Source: Mixophyes australis
Lineage: Eukaryota; Chordata; Amphibia; Anura; Limnodynastidae
DNA length: 64,000 bases
Direction: 5' to 3'
NCBI GenBank assembly: GCA_036250195.1
Contig: JAVHZZ010000003.1
Span: 341,725,875-341,789,874, forward strand
The position numbers were made by a program, and so were the translations under genes. The notes beneath the pieces are model-generated. The model was not told the DNA's origin. It was given only the letters and a program-made list of their open reading frames with translations, and ran no database searches. This document shows, piece after piece, positions 10,814 through 23,175 of this stretch (the first letter of the stretch is position 1; every line of letters begins with the position of its first letter).

Positions 10814-12119
10814 CAGTGTACATTACCAAAATATAAAATAGTAATCAGATGATCAGAAGATAAGATAAAGCAGTATGAAGTGTGATATAGTATGAATTTG
10901 ATTTTAGACTACAATGGAAAATTACACTGCATTGTAAATGAGTTTTTAGGCTACAGTGTGAAATTACATCTGAGGCAATAAAATAGATCTTGAAAGCTGT
11001 GCTTTGGCAATAGAATGGTGCACAATAGTTGTTGAATAATACTTGTCTGACTCTGCCAGTCAAGGTTGATATATGACCACAGCGCTAGTACAGCAAATTC
11101 CCTTAGCCTGCAACTATTTTGCTTTTTAAGAGTTCAGTTCATTTAGAGAATTTTGCCTCAGAGGTGTTGCCTTCTGCTTTCACACTGCAATGATTACTAC
11201 CTTCTGCTGTGTACTCATTCCCATTAGGAGGATAAATTTAGTTTTAAAGGTACTGCAGAGAAGTGTTTTAGTAGAAAATCTGCTCCCTGGAGATATCAAG
11301 CCTATTATACCAATCGAGACATGGCCTTGAGATAGCAACATTTCAGTGATCAGGAAAAAAGCTTTTCCCCTTAGAGACAAGGGTGTCTTTTCCCAATAGA
11401 GTGAATTCTGTTAACTCAAGACTCTGCTTCAAATAACTGGAGCAGAAAAAAACCCACTTTTCTTTTATAAATAAAAAAAGAAAATATAAAAAAAAATAAA
11501 AAGAAAATATTATATCATTGATATCAACATTGCCATTCTCAGTAAACTGTTCTGGAAATTCATCACCTTTCCAAGTTTTCCATTTTGTGAGAATTAGGAT
11601 GATTGCTGATAATCGGTAATTGTTTGAAGGTAATATGCATTTTAGACTAGTATTGGTGCACTTGGCCTCTTGTCTTTTGGAGGCAAAGAGTCTCATGTAG
11701 AATTGGATGTAAGACAATTTTTTGTGCACAATAAGTATTTCTGTACTGCAAATGAAAAATGTGGAAGTCCCTATGCAGACTCAGACTTACCTTATGGATG
11801 CTACTGTGAATGTTTAGAGAGGCAGAACTGGGTGCAACAGGCCAGGCAAGCGTAAGGCAAGTACAGTATGGGTGTGTTAACCTTATTATGACACATTCAG
11901 AGATGGAATCACCTGCAAGTACACCTGATACAGGTGCTTGATCCCTGGTACAAGATATAAGATTATCAGAACAGACCTTGCTAGTTTTAAAAAAAATATT
12001 TTTTTAAAAACAATGTTCCTCCCAAAAATGCTACCAGCACTTGCGTTCAGGGCCTAGGCTGGCAGTGGCAATTTAGGGGGACAAACAGCGTGTGGTTCCT
12101 CCGGAAGAAGCCACCAACA
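10809..12119. other. No gene recognised
   Basis: AT-rich sequence. The 128-codon minus-strand frame at 11343-11729 includes a low-complexity K/Y/F stretch from an A-rich run and is not credited. Confidence 0.5.
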
Positions 12120-12419
12120 CAGGGGCGCACGTAGGGGGGGGGTTCTGGGTCTCCAGAGAAACACCTCCCCTCCGCTAAAGAAGTGCCCCTACATAGCGGC
12201 ACTGTAATATGTAGCAGCCGCGGCGCTGTCAAAGAAGCGTCCGCGGCGGTGCTGTATTGTGTACAGCACCGCCGCGGATGATTCTTTGACAGCGCCGCTG
12301 CTGCTGTATAGTACAGTGCTGCCGAAACGGAGCTGTTGCGCATGCACAGCAGCTCTCTTGCTTTTTTTTTTTTTTCGGTGGGGGGGAAACCCGCCTTAAA
12401 AATCCTGCGTGTGCCCCTG
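12120..12419. mobile_element. hAT-like non-autonomous foldback element
   Basis: The ends are CAGGGGCGCACGTAGG on the left and CCTGCGTGTGCCCCTG on the right, inverted repeats with a CAGGGG start typical of hAT ends. The inside folds again: a GC-rich inverted repeat centred near 12255 pairs 12197-12252 with 12258-12325. Only 5 bp (CAACA) match directly at the flanks; hAT normally makes 8 bp, so the target duplication has decayed or the family call is wrong. The GC-rich core and a C/T-rich tract (12360-12375) produce spurious frames. Confidence 0.6.
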
Positions 12420-13029
12420 CAACAGTACTAGACTATGACAGGCTGGGGTGGTGATGATATAATAGGGAAATCCACAGCATGCGGTATTACTATCATAGCC
12501 CCTTCCTGAACATGCTAGGACTGGTTGACAATATGACATGGGAACCCCATGCTGTGGGTTTCTAAATTATAGTGCCCTGCTTCTAATAGCCTAGTGCTGG
12601 TAGAAATTTGTTCAGTGCTCCCTGTTGGCGACCCAGGATTTGATTATTTGTCATCCCTGGAGGCAAGGGCATGATGGGATTTACCTAATTTTTCCTCTTT
12701 AGCATGAGCTTTTTTTTTTGTACAGCTTTTTATTCATATCGGTTGCTTCTTCCACAGCCAACCCTGCCCCCCTCCAGTATTCACATGCTGGGAAACCTTG
12801 ACACCATCGCCGGCGGTTTAGTTGTTCAAACCGCAACATTTTCTGTCGGGCGGCTTGAGGCTTCAATTTAAAATGACGATGTATGGTGCATTGAAAAAGC
12901 TAAATCGCCAGCAGTTTTGTCCAAACCGCCGGCAGTTTGGATGAAGCCGCCATCAAAACCGACATCCAAAAGACAGGACTGGACAGTTTTAATACCTGTT
13001 TCAGAATGGCTGGATAGCTTAAACATGAT

Positions 13030-13451
13030 GTTTCAACTATTTTGCCAGAACATAAGAGAAAGCACCATTGACATTTAAATTATGTTGGCAATCATTAATT
13101 AATGATTAAGGGGCAAAATTAATTAAGTATTAACTTATGAGGGAAAAAAATGTAATTATATTAAGGGGATAAAATTATTTAATTATTAAATTATTCGGAC
13201 AATATGTAATGACAAATTGTGCAACATAAATAATTATATCCACCATTAACAATCAGTTAATAATAATAATAATATATATTCACAATTCCCACATAATATA
13301 ATGCTATAATAGTGTCCCCTTAAAAGTATATAAAAAAAAAATATCTCATAATATTAAATTAATTTTGTCCCTTAATAAATAATGATTTTCCAAATAATCA
13401 AAATGTCAATGGTGCTTTCTCTTATGCTCTGAATTGCAAAATAGCTCAAAC
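13030..13451. mobile_element. AT-rich element with about 50-bp terminal inverted repeats
   Basis: The left arm 13030-13076 (TTTCAACTATTTTGCC then AACATAAGAGAAAGCACC, then ATTGACATT) is mirrored by the right arm 13401-13451. The 320-bp interior is very AT-rich with repeated AATTAATTAA-type words and no coding. Flanking GC-rich sequences on both sides also echo each other (CAGTTT/AAACCG words), so the original element may extend from about 12800 to 13560. The superfamily is unclear. Confidence 0.6.
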
Positions 13452-13564
13452 AGCAGCAGTTTGAGCAATCTCGCCATTCACAACCACCTCTAAGCTAAGC
13501 CGAAACTCCCTTGTGGGGGTCCCTAGCGAAGACCTGGGGCACGTTAGGCTCCGCAACTCACTGC

Positions 13565-14640
13565 TGAGTAGCGCTAAAATCAGTAAGCAACTCCTTCAGT
13601 TTCCAGATACGTGACATCCTGCATCTGGTTTATAGCACCAATGGAAGAATTGCATATCACTTGCAATAAAGAAAACACATTTACTCAGATTTGGGCTATG
13701 TGGCTTTGCCTACAGATCTAAACTGTCAGACTGCATGATCTACTGCAATCCAATCCCTTGATTTTGAATCCACTTCACTCCGTTGGTTAGTAAGCATACC
13801 TTAATTAAATAGTAGCCTATCCCTAGCAGTGATGAAATCTCCCCCAAATAAATAAGTGGTTTCAATTCATGATGTCCATTGCACTTATATTTCTTCTTAC
13901 TTGCATACTTACATGTAACTTTTGCAAGTCTTTCTCCCACCTATTATGTTTTAACTGATATGTATAAGAATAAAAATATATTTGTCATCTCCAAAAGTCA
14001 CTGCTGCTGCTGTAGCTTGGTGTCTAGTATGTCAAAGAAGACCAACAGTGGTTGGACAATGAATTAGGAATTTTTAAATGTTTGTGTATTTTTAAGGTTT
14101 GTACCTAACATGTAGTAAATATATAGTAAGTATGTTCTGATTTATAGTCTATGATGTAAACATACAACATAGTAGTTTCATTTAGGCAGTTTCACTTCAG
14201 AATATAGGAAGAATTAAGAGGAAGTTGAAGTTAGGAGAACCAGTAATGCCAACAAAGCATTCGAACTGCAAAAGCTCTCCCAGACAAGATGGAATACTCA
14301 AGAAAATTACAACTGAGAACTGAAAATTACCAGCCAACCATTTGATGATGATGTGGAAGGAAGCAAGAGCTAATGTTTCTTTATAAAGTGTTCGGAGGCG
14401 CCTTGCAGAGTTTGGATTCGTAGTTTGGATTCATAGCTTGTCGACCAGTCCAGAAACCGAATACTAGCAGAGGTGCTTGCTAAAATTATGCATGCAAAAG
14501 TTGTTAATTTAAAAAAATAAGTTTATATAAGTTAAGTATGTAAGAAAGTCAAGTATATGTATTTGCCATTATTGTATCAAAGAAACTAAAACATTAATTA
14601 ATTAATTGTATATATACACCGTGGTATACATATATAGTAA
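13565..14640. other. No gene recognised
   Basis: No supported frame, RNA gene or clear repeat boundary. Short AT-rich frames only. Confidence 0.5.
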
Positions 14641-15101
14641 CAAAGTGAATGTTTTGGCACAGGTCTCTAAGAGAGGAGTCAGCTAATCAGCTGACCGTCT
14701 GCATATAAAGCAGTTCACCCGGGTTAGGTATACAGGTGTAAGACTTTTGTGACAAAGTCAAAGTATAAAGTTTGATTTAACTTACATACTTTAAATATGT
14801 ATTTTTCCACAGCTGCAGCAGGCTGACAGGGTGTGCAGTGAAGAGTAACTACAGACCTGAGGAGACTTCCTTCTCTGAGGACGAAGTGGGAGTGTCTCAT
14901 GTCAATTAAGCTAAAGTTGTGGGAGGAGTTCAAGCTTAAAAGACTGTATTGTGCATGTGGGCATTGCAACCGATGCCAGCTAGTGGCTGGTGACCAGAGA
15001 GGGAAACTGGGAGTAGCCAGAGTTAGATTTCCTGATGTCATCCTGGAAAGTATGCTGTGTTATTGTGATGGAACAATAAAAGCACTGTTTTCAGCAAGAG
15101 G
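14640..15101 (+). mobile_element. Possible LTR-like segment
   Basis: A CATATAAAG TATA-like box near 14702 and an AATAAAAGCA polyadenylation-like site near 15075 lie about 370 bp apart, as in an LTR, and the composition differs from the AT-rich surroundings. No terminal TG/CA or target duplication was found, and the right side is interrupted by a SINE. Weak call. Confidence 0.2.
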
Positions 15102-15246
15102 TTCATCATCACCATCCTCATTTATATAGGACCACTAATCCTGCAGCGCTGTACAGAGAATGCACTCAGATCATTCCCTGCCCCAATAGAGCTTACAGCC
15201 TAAATTCCCTAACACACACAGGCAGACTAGGGTCAATTAGATAAAA
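15102..15246 (-). mobile_element. SINE 3' portion, 5'-truncated
   Basis: Read on the minus strand: CCCTAGTCTGCCTGTGTGTG, TTAGGGAATTTAGGCTGTAAG, GGGGCAGGGA, CTGTACAGCGCTGC, then a TATATAAATGAGGATGATG-type tail. These blocks match the 3' half of the SINE at 56476-56808 in order. The tRNA head is missing. Confidence 0.75.
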
Positions 15247-17735
15247 ATGGTGTCATCGTGGGATTGCAAAGGACAGCCAAGACACAGCTGTCCACTCAGC
15301 CAACCAGGTGCAATGGTTTTGAGTGTAATGTAATGAATACCACTATCACACACCAGACTGTTTAAAAGATGTCAGTTATAGTAGGGAGATTGCTGTATTG
15401 CAGAAAAAGCCAAATATTTTGTCTGTGGAGAGATAGAGAAAGGAGCAATATTTTTAATGTCTCACAGGAAATTTGCTGCTGTGTGCTGACCCTGACAAAC
15501 AGCCCTTTTTAAATATAGATTTCACTGAATGACCCTTCCAAAATATAAATGTATTGAAAAATAGAAAATATTACAATATATAGCAATAATGAACAAATAG
15601 CCAGTGCTCTAAAGGTCTTGAAACATTTATATATCTATATGTATTATACAACTTAAATTTTTGACTGATTAATATTTTCCCTTTTTCTATTCCACTAATT
15701 TTGCAAAAGTCTTTCTCAGATATAGTTGAATTTGCAGTGCCATAACACATGCAAGCTGATGACTTTGTCCTAATCAAATTCAAATGCATTTTTTTTTCTA
15801 TTCCAGAATACTATAGGAAATTGCTTAATCGTATTACTCTTAAGGGAAGATTGAGTACCCCTAATGTGAATTAAGATATACAATGTAGCTGCTGCATATG
15901 AGGTCTCTGTGTGACATATATAAGATTTCCTCTGCTGCAAGTCAAGAATGATTTTTAATGTTTCTCATCACATAAATGTTACCCAGCAAATTATGTGATA
16001 GTTTCTATGGAAACTGAAACCTAGGACAGGGAATATTTGTTAAAATAAACCGTAAAAATCCATAACACTAGATCTATGCTGATTTACTTACAAAATGTTT
16101 AGGTTTAAAAGTAAAAGATAGCCAAAAGATATATAATTTGCAACAGCAATAAAAAGCAATCTGTTGTTTTGTATTCATCAGATCTCAGTTGCGGTGAGCG
16201 TGTAGGAAGATGAGGAAGACAGCAATTGATATAAATTACACTGACCTTTCTAATATCCACCATAATATTTATGGTGTAAAACATGCTAAGCCCCATACCA
16301 GGCTAAACAGTCATAAATTGTTAAAAGAAGACTGGGATAAATGAATTAATCGGAAGAAAAATTAGCATGTCTGCATGAGACTTATAAATATCCATTATGT
16401 ATTATTTAAGGCAATGCTGTCCAAGACTTTCTGGGAAAGGCCATGACTTTATTTAGTATGTGCTGCTCTAGATTATTTTTAATTAATATGCCCAAAATGA
16501 GTAATCATGCACACCACATAAGAAATAGAGATCCTAAAGAATTAAATTAAAAAATATGTTTACTGGACTGTACACTACTGTACACTGTTTTTCTACATGG
16601 TGCTTCAGTAAAGCAATTGTACTAAATAACTCTTTTCTGGAGCACTGACTGGGTAAGCCTATTATATAAGTATCACGGTAGCCCGCATGATTGGTTGTGA
16701 CTAGTGACTAGTAGTGTCCCTCATTGTATAAACAGCAAGCTCCCAGGCAGCACCTGTTACTGCACTCAATGTAATAGCAGAACCTGGTGCAGTGGCTGAG
16801 GCCAGAGAGTAGGGAGGACACCTGGGAGACATTATTGATCTCAGTCAGGCATCGGTTGCCTGCTTGATCCAGCCAAAGGGTAGAACTCTGCATTGCCGGG
16901 CAAAGTTCAAGTAGGGGCCCAGTGATGCAGGCTTAATCTCCTGAGCCCCCTGCTCTGCACTGAAAACAACATAGAGGGGCTGCTTCTGAGTTTGCACAGC
17001 CTCATGGGATCTCCTCTTTTTGGAGCAGAGCGATAGACTTAGGGCAATGTGAGGGCCATAGTGGTGCCAAGTTGTCTTCAACGTTCCCTTGGATCATCAT
17101 AGCAGGTGCACCCCTGAACCCATGGTCATTCTGCAAATTAATCAGCTTAAATCAGGTCACAAGGCAAGCCTCCTCTGGAACTCCTCATCATACATACCCC
17201 ATACCTCCATACCTCTACAATTGTGAGCCTTGTAATTCCATCATATGATCCCACAAAAGACATGAGACCACCCTTGTAGATGAAAAATAAGTTTAACCTA
17301 CAGCTACAAAATGTTTTTTTTTTTACTGTAAGAGCTGTTAAACTGTGTCAAGTACGCCCACAAAAACTTGTTTTCATAGATAAATGGAAAATTTAAATGA
17401 AAACAGACAGGACTGGTCATTTTCTACCAGAATATAACATTCAGGACTACTGGCTTTAATAACACAATGTAGAATGTTGATCAATGTTGTTCCAAAGTAC
17501 AATTATCAGCATGGGGTCAGGAAAGAATGATTTCCCTGTTAAGGAAAATTGAATGGTGCAACTAGATTTTTTGCCTACCTTTTGATCAAAAGGGCTATGG
17601 AGGATTAAAGATTTAACTTAATGGACATATGTACTTTTACAACTTAATCAGTTATGTAAATATATGTAAATTATTAATTCCGAACAATTATTGTGAAAAC
17701 TTTAACCAACAAATGCTAACACAGGGGGCCTTATT
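15247..17735. other. No gene recognised
   Basis: AT-rich, no supported gene. The 16660-17100 part is more GC-rich and carries two overlapping minus-strand frames (16708-16893, 16845-17081) without recognisable domains; it may be an unclassified repeat. Confidence 0.5.
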
Positions 17736-17901
17736 TAAAACATGCAATTGTCACAACTCTGATACAAGGGGTACCTGCTAACGTTGTGGGAAAGTGGAAG
17801 GCGGCCATCCCTGAAGGAGCGGAGGGATGGCGCCTGACAGTATACCCTCCTCTACCCTCAGTCTGTTGTTTACGAAATTCTTTGAGTAAATAAGGGGCAT
17901 G

Positions 17902-18084
17902 TTAAATTTGTTTGTCCACCCAGAACCTCTCCTCTGGACCGAAGCCCCTCCAGTGAACCAGGAATTGTTGGCGACCATGCAGTGTGCGGGAATCCAAGAT
18001 CCGACTAATCTCATATTCTTCGCTTGAGAAAGCCTGGATGGGTGCAGGGCGAGACAGAGGTTGGAAGAATTTGTTGAGCACCAA
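17902..18084 (-). pseudogene. Chromodomain at integrase C-terminus
   Basis: The translated frame contains EYEISRILDSR, then QFLVHWRGFGPEERFWV. These are the conserved chromodomain strands and the aromatic W residues of the methyl-lysine pocket type. In chromoviruses this domain helps steer integration to marked chromatin. It is followed by about 40 further codons in another frame and then unrelated sequence. Confidence 0.85.
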
Positions 18085-18249
18085 TGGTCATAACAAAGAG
18101 ATGTGAAAAGTGTTGTGGCACCTGAGAGAAGGAGGTAATTTCAACTTGTAGCAGACAGGATTGATGACCTGTGAAATAGGGTAGGGTTTAATAAAATAAG
18201 GTGCCAGCTTCATAGAGGGTACTTTGAGTTTCAAATTTCTGGTGGATAG

Positions 18250-19075
18250 TCACACTTGGTCCCCTACAGAAAGAATTTGGATAGGTTTCCGGGGGCGATC
18301 AGCAATTGTCTTATGATGCTGAGTAGCTTTAAGCAGTTTTGCTTTAGCCCGGGACCAAATAAGCAAAAACTTTCGAAGAGGAGAATCAGCAGCAGGAACA
18401 GAGGAGCCTGAGGAAACAAAAGGATCCGGAATAATAAGGTGGGTCCCAAACACAATAAAGAAGGGAGAAAATCCCGCAGACTCATGGACATGATGGTTAT
18501 GAGAAAATTCAGCCCAGGGAAGGAGCTGAGACCAGTTGTTCTGATTCTCGGAGGAAAAGCACCGAAGGAAGATCTCTAGGTCCTGATTTATTCGTTCTGT
18601 TTGGCCGTTAGTTTGGGGTTGATAAGTGGATGAAAGCTTTAAGCCCATGCCTAGATTATTACAAAATGCTCTCTAAAAACGAGAAGTGAACCGGATCCCA
18701 CGATCGGAGATGATCTCCTTAGAACATCTATGGATCCTAAAAATTTCCTTAATGAAGGTAACAGCTAATTGGCTAGCAGAAGGCAAACCACATAACGGTA
18801 CAAAGTGTGCCATCTTTGAGAACCTGTCGATGACAACTCAGATGGTATTATACCCAATGCTAGAAGGATGGTCTGTGATGAAATCCATGGAAATCCTCTC
18901 CCAGGGGGAATTTGGGATGGGTAAAGGATGAAGCAAACTGGCAGGAGCCCATTTTGGAAATCTTATGTTGGGCACAGGTTGTACAAGTTGCAATAAATTT
19001 GCGAATGTCCGAGCAAATAGAGGGCAACCAGAATCAAAGGCATAGTAATGTAGTAGTCTTATTTCCACCCACATG
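18250..19075 (-). pseudogene. Chromovirus integrase fragment
   Basis: Strand-transfer enzyme of the retrotransposon. From the right: zinc-binding region ending in CTTCAQHK (H-x-C type half visible), then PWERISMDFITD with the first catalytic Asp, IDRFSKMAHFVPL, SDRGIRF with the second Asp, and STYQPQTNGQTERINQ with the catalytic Glu. The parts lie in more than one frame with stops between, so the protein cannot be made. Confidence 0.85.
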
Positions 19076-19865
19076 ACCAGAAATGCAAGAAGAATGGGCC
19101 CAACATAAAGCTTTGAGTCTTAAAAGGGGTCCAGGAAGAATCGGCCAGGAGGAGGCGTACAGGTCTTTACTCTGGTAAGTGCTATAATACTGGAGGGGTC
19201 GATGATAGGTTGAGGTTCCAAAGGTATCAAGTGGTCAAAATCATCAAAAGAGCATCTGCTCAGCTGTTCTTAACTCTGGAACAGAAGGTTAGGACCAGAT
19301 TGAACCATGCAAAGAATGATGCCCAACAAGCCTATCGAGGGTTAAGACAGCGGGCTTCACGAATGAATACTAGGTTTCTTTGATCCGTGAAAACGGTGAC
19401 TGGATGAAGAGCACCCTTCAATAAATGACGCCATTCCTCGAGTGCGGATTTGACAGCTAAGAGTTCTTTGTCACTGATCCCATAGTTGCTTTCACTGGGA
19501 AGAAACCGTCTAGAGAAAAATCCACAAGGAGTGTGAATGCCAGTAGAAGATTTTTGAAAAAGTACAGATCGAATTCCAATAGATGAGGCGTCTACTTCAA
19601 TGTAAAAAGGCTGTTCCTGATCAGGTTGGGCAAGAACAGGGGCAGAGGAAAAGGCCTTCTTAAAGTAAGAAAAACAGTGTTACTACCTCTGGCGACCAGA
19701 CTTTAGGATTGGCAGACTTCCTTGTTAATGCCGTGATTAGTGTGATGATGGTTGAGAAGTCCTGAATAAATTATCGGTAGTAGTTGAAAAAGACAATAAA
19801 TCTCTGAAGGGCCTTAAGGCCCTGGGGCTGAGGCCAATGCAAAATAGCGGAGATTTTAGTAGGAT

Positions 19866-20613
19866 TCATCTGTAACCCCTTGCCAGGCACAATGGATCCA
19901 AGGGAATGAACTTGAGACACCTCAAAAACGCATTTCTATAATTTACAGTAGAGACGATGTTTGCGTAATTTGGATAGAACTTCTTTGACATGAGCAGGTC
20001 CCTGAAAAACACCAAAATATCATCCAGGTAGACCACTACCGAAGTGTAATGTAAGTCTTGAAAAATTTTGTTGACATACGATTGAAACACTGCAGGGGCA
20101 TTACAGGGGCCAAAAGGCATCACAAGGTATTCAAAATGCCTATCTCTAGTGTTAAAAGCCATCTTCCATTCGTCTCCTTCCCCTATTCGAATCAAATTTT
20201 AAGCTCCTCGAAGGCCAAGTTTAGTAAAAATCTGAGATCTGTTGATTCTGTCGAACAGATCGGAGATGAGGGGCAACGGATAACGGTTCTTAACAGTTAT
20301 ATGATTGCGTGGACATAGTCAATACAGGGACGTAAAAAACCATCTTTCTTCTTGACAAAAAAGACCCCGCTCCAGCCGGGAAGGAGGATTTTCTGATAAA
20401 TTCACGTTGTAGATCCTCAGCGATGTACTGAGACATTGCCTGAGTCTCTGTCTGGGAAAGTGTGTAAACTTGCTTGCCAGGAATCGACTCGATAAGGCAG
20501 TCCCAGGGACAATGAGGAGGGAGGGTCTCGGCTTCAATTTTACTGAATACGTCCCGAAAGGAAGAGTATGTGGGAGGAAGACGAGAGTCTGCGGACATGG
20601 AACGGCAGACCAC
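19866..20613 (-). pseudogene. Chromovirus reverse transcriptase fragment
   Basis: RNA-dependent DNA polymerase of the retrotransposon above. The N-terminal block (20613-20290) has the linker and PAGAGSF region; a frameshift follows, then a second open block (20195-19866) with [17 protein letters not shown] and the catalytic YLDD box at 20030-20019. Usual LVMPFGLCNAP is changed to PFGPCNAP. The intervening catalytic-D region (20290-20200) is out of frame with a stop. Non-functional. Confidence 0.85.
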
Positions 20614-20699
20614 GCCTCTTCATCAAAGCTACATTCAAGCTTAACACTGAGTGATGCACTGTTTGTGGCACCCCATGTCTGTCAACATGGACTAGGGAG

Positions 20700-20850
20700 A
20701 TCATCATCATCATCACCATTTATTTATATAGCGCCACTGATTCCGCAGCGCTGTACAGAGAACTCATTCACATCAGTCCCTGCCCCATTGGAGCTTACAG
20801 TCTAAATTCCCTAACATACACACACAGAGAGAACAGATGTTGACTAATAT
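20700..20850 (-). mobile_element. SINE 3' portion, 5'-truncated
   Basis: On the minus strand: GTATGTTAGGGAATTTAGAC, TGTAAGCTCCAATGGGGCAG, GAGTTCTCTGTACAGCGCTGC, GGAATCAGTGGCGCTATATA, then (ATGATG)n. Same family as 56476-56808 but with a complete tail. It truncates the chromovirus. Confidence 0.85.
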
Positions 20851-21700
20851 TGATATGTTAAGTTATCACTAGAGGCTTTGGAGCGTGCACTCTGCTGCCA
20901 TCGGGGATCTCCAGCATGCAGTCCCAGTTCTTCTTTTAATTAAAGTATGACTTTATTTTTAAATCTTTTTTGTTTACCTCATCAAATAATTATTCAACTA
21001 ACAAACTAACACCATGAAAAGTTGACTCCTTCTACACACCAGCAGCAGACATAGGTGGGTCTGTGCAGCTACACCCCTCTGGTTACAAAGCAAACAGAGA
21101 TAGAGGAAGAGAAGAAGGAAAAGAGTCCTACTTACCCAATAAGGATTGAATTAACTCCAGGTGTCAGACATTGATTCCGATGAGCTGGAGTACCTCAAAT
21201 GTGGCTTGTCTTCAATTTGGCCATTTCAAAAGCACTCCCTCATCAGTCTGAAGACTAACAGCAATATCACTTGTGTCCTCCAAGTTTGTAATATCCACTG
21301 CTGACCGGGATCTCTCTGCTCTACTCTAAGTGGAAGTTAGTATTTAAGAGGGTAATCCAATCACAGAGTGCTTGGATCTGAGGGAAATGATCTGTGAGGT
21401 GTCAGTCTAGCCAACCATGAGCCTTTATGCACTAATCTCTCCCTGACTTGCTGCAGAAGAAACACCTGTATGCAGGTAAGAAGCACCTTGCTGCACTGCA
21501 CAGCACTACACTAGAATGCTACTATCAGTCTCTACCAAGCACACATCTATCCAACTAAAATAACCTTCTTAGCATCCATATGCACATGTATTATTTACTC
21601 TTGTGGCCAGGAGCAGGCTGGGCTTGGGGACAAGGGGGTAGCTGAGTCAAGTCTAGCCCCCGGGCTAAAATTAAACAGCCCTCCCCTGCTTGTGCCTTAC
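20851..21700. other. No gene recognised
   Basis: No supported coding sequence. Composition is mixed; parts may belong to the LTR region that follows. Confidence 0.5.
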
Positions 21701-22245
21701 ATTCAAGTGAAGGGAAAACTTGACTGCCAGTCACTAAGCAAACTATCTGCCACGCTTCAAAGTAAATCACATTTATGGAGCCCAGAATGTGATAAAGAAA
21801 AAAGGTGTTTATTGCTCAAAATACAGATAAATAGTACGAACCAAATAATGGTGAAACTGCACAGGAATATCTGAGATGACTGGATACTGGTTGCAAGGAA
21901 TACTGCGGAGGCAGGTAGTATGGTTACATGAAGAGAGATCCAGAGTAGTGATCTGAAGTCCAAAAGCAAAGGAGACAAACCAAAGGGGAAGGCAACAAAA
22001 CAACAATGACCAGCACAGGAAAGAGAGAGAGGCAGGCATAAATAGGGAACACCCAGGTGCAGGAGATAATTGGTGCAACAAATTAACCCCTAGTAATGAC
22101 AAAGAAGAAAATGCACAATAGTAGCACCTCTGGTGAATAGAGGTACTACCAGATAAACATTAATGTAACAAGTTCAAGATCCTGGAGGCAGGAGCTGCCA
22201 ATACAAGCAACATGCAGTGTATAATGCTGCAGGAAAGTCCTGACA
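21700..22245 (-). mobile_element. LTR, isolated, probably Ty3/gypsy-type
   Basis: Read on the minus strand the segment begins TGTCAGGACTTTCC (22245), has a CTATTTATGCC TATA-like box near 22046, and AGCAATAAACACC (polyadenylation signal) near 21815. Pyrimidine-rich R/U5 sequence lies between. This U3-R-U5 order fits an LTR. The inner boundary is uncertain: a CA end near 21724 is possible, but no matching 5-bp flank was found. No pol is attached. Confidence 0.5.
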
Positions 22246-23175
22246 CTGTCACATTGAGCCTACATTAACATTACTTGATGATTTGCTGCAGTCGATGATT
22301 TAAATACTGAAAACAAGTCAGCAAAGGTACAGCAACATGTCACATGGCAATGTTTATGTGCGCAGCCACTATTATGTTATCTTGTCAGTTTCTCACTACT
22401 ATTTGTTTTTAACTTTGAGAAACTATTTACTCTTTTTTTTAACACATTTGTGTTTAAAATGTGTAGTACAGAATATGTAAAGCAAGATAATTTTTTTTAA
22501 ACTGTGACCCTGACTCCCAAAACTGCATTATTGTCTTCTGTTTTATTTGTGCTTTCTGATCATCAATTCTCACTGAAGCATCACAGCATATTTTTAGTTA
22601 GAAATCACCTACTGTAAATGCACTGAAACCCCCTAAATACTTCTGTGCGCAGCTTTGTAGCTATACAGATAGTGGCATACAGGATGGACATTTAACTATT
22701 TTTTCTTCACACAGTTATACTGGCCTTTGGTTTAATTTACATTTTGTTTAATTAGCAAATTTGGCATTGCATTATCATTTTGTGCATTGGACAAAATAAT
22801 ACCTTCTACTGGGAAAGTATGTCAGTTTTCAGATGAAATATACATGCTGGGGAACACTGAATAGCTAATAACACTTGAATTTTAGGATTAACATCTAGCA
22901 CTAATTGGCTGCATATCCTTGGTATATAGATAGACTTTAAGCCACCTTGTTATAGTGTATTTGCCTCCTCAAACTCTCAAGCTTTCAGCTTTTTCTGCCA
23001 GTTACAAATTGTTTTATTTATATCTTTATGTCTGTATTATTATTAAATTGATCCTTTATTTTCTCTTTGAACATATATCAGGTACTTAGAAATCATATTT
23101 TCTAGTACCTATAGACACACAAACACACACACACACACCCACCAAGCTCTCACTGGTCCTACACATTATTTAACA
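22246..23175. other. No gene recognised
   Basis: AT-rich; includes a short (CA)n at 23119-23138. Confidence 0.5.

Larger units (their letters stand above)
17770..20640 (-). mobile_element. Ty3/gypsy chromovirus, decayed pol region
   Basis: Minus-strand pol remnant in canonical order: RT (20613-19866), RNase H with a VFTDQRNLVFIREARC-like motif (about 19400-19330), integrase zinc finger (CTTC, about 18985), integrase DDE core (D at about 18890, SDRG at 18709-18698, E at about 18597) and a C-terminal chromodomain (18020-17910). RT-RNaseH-integrase order identifies Ty3/gypsy; the integrase-linked chromodomain identifies the chromovirus branch. The reading frame breaks many times. Gag, protease and both LTRs are missing. 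The upstream end is cut by a SINE at about 20700; the downstream end meets a short MITE-like terminus near 17722. Confidence 0.85.
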
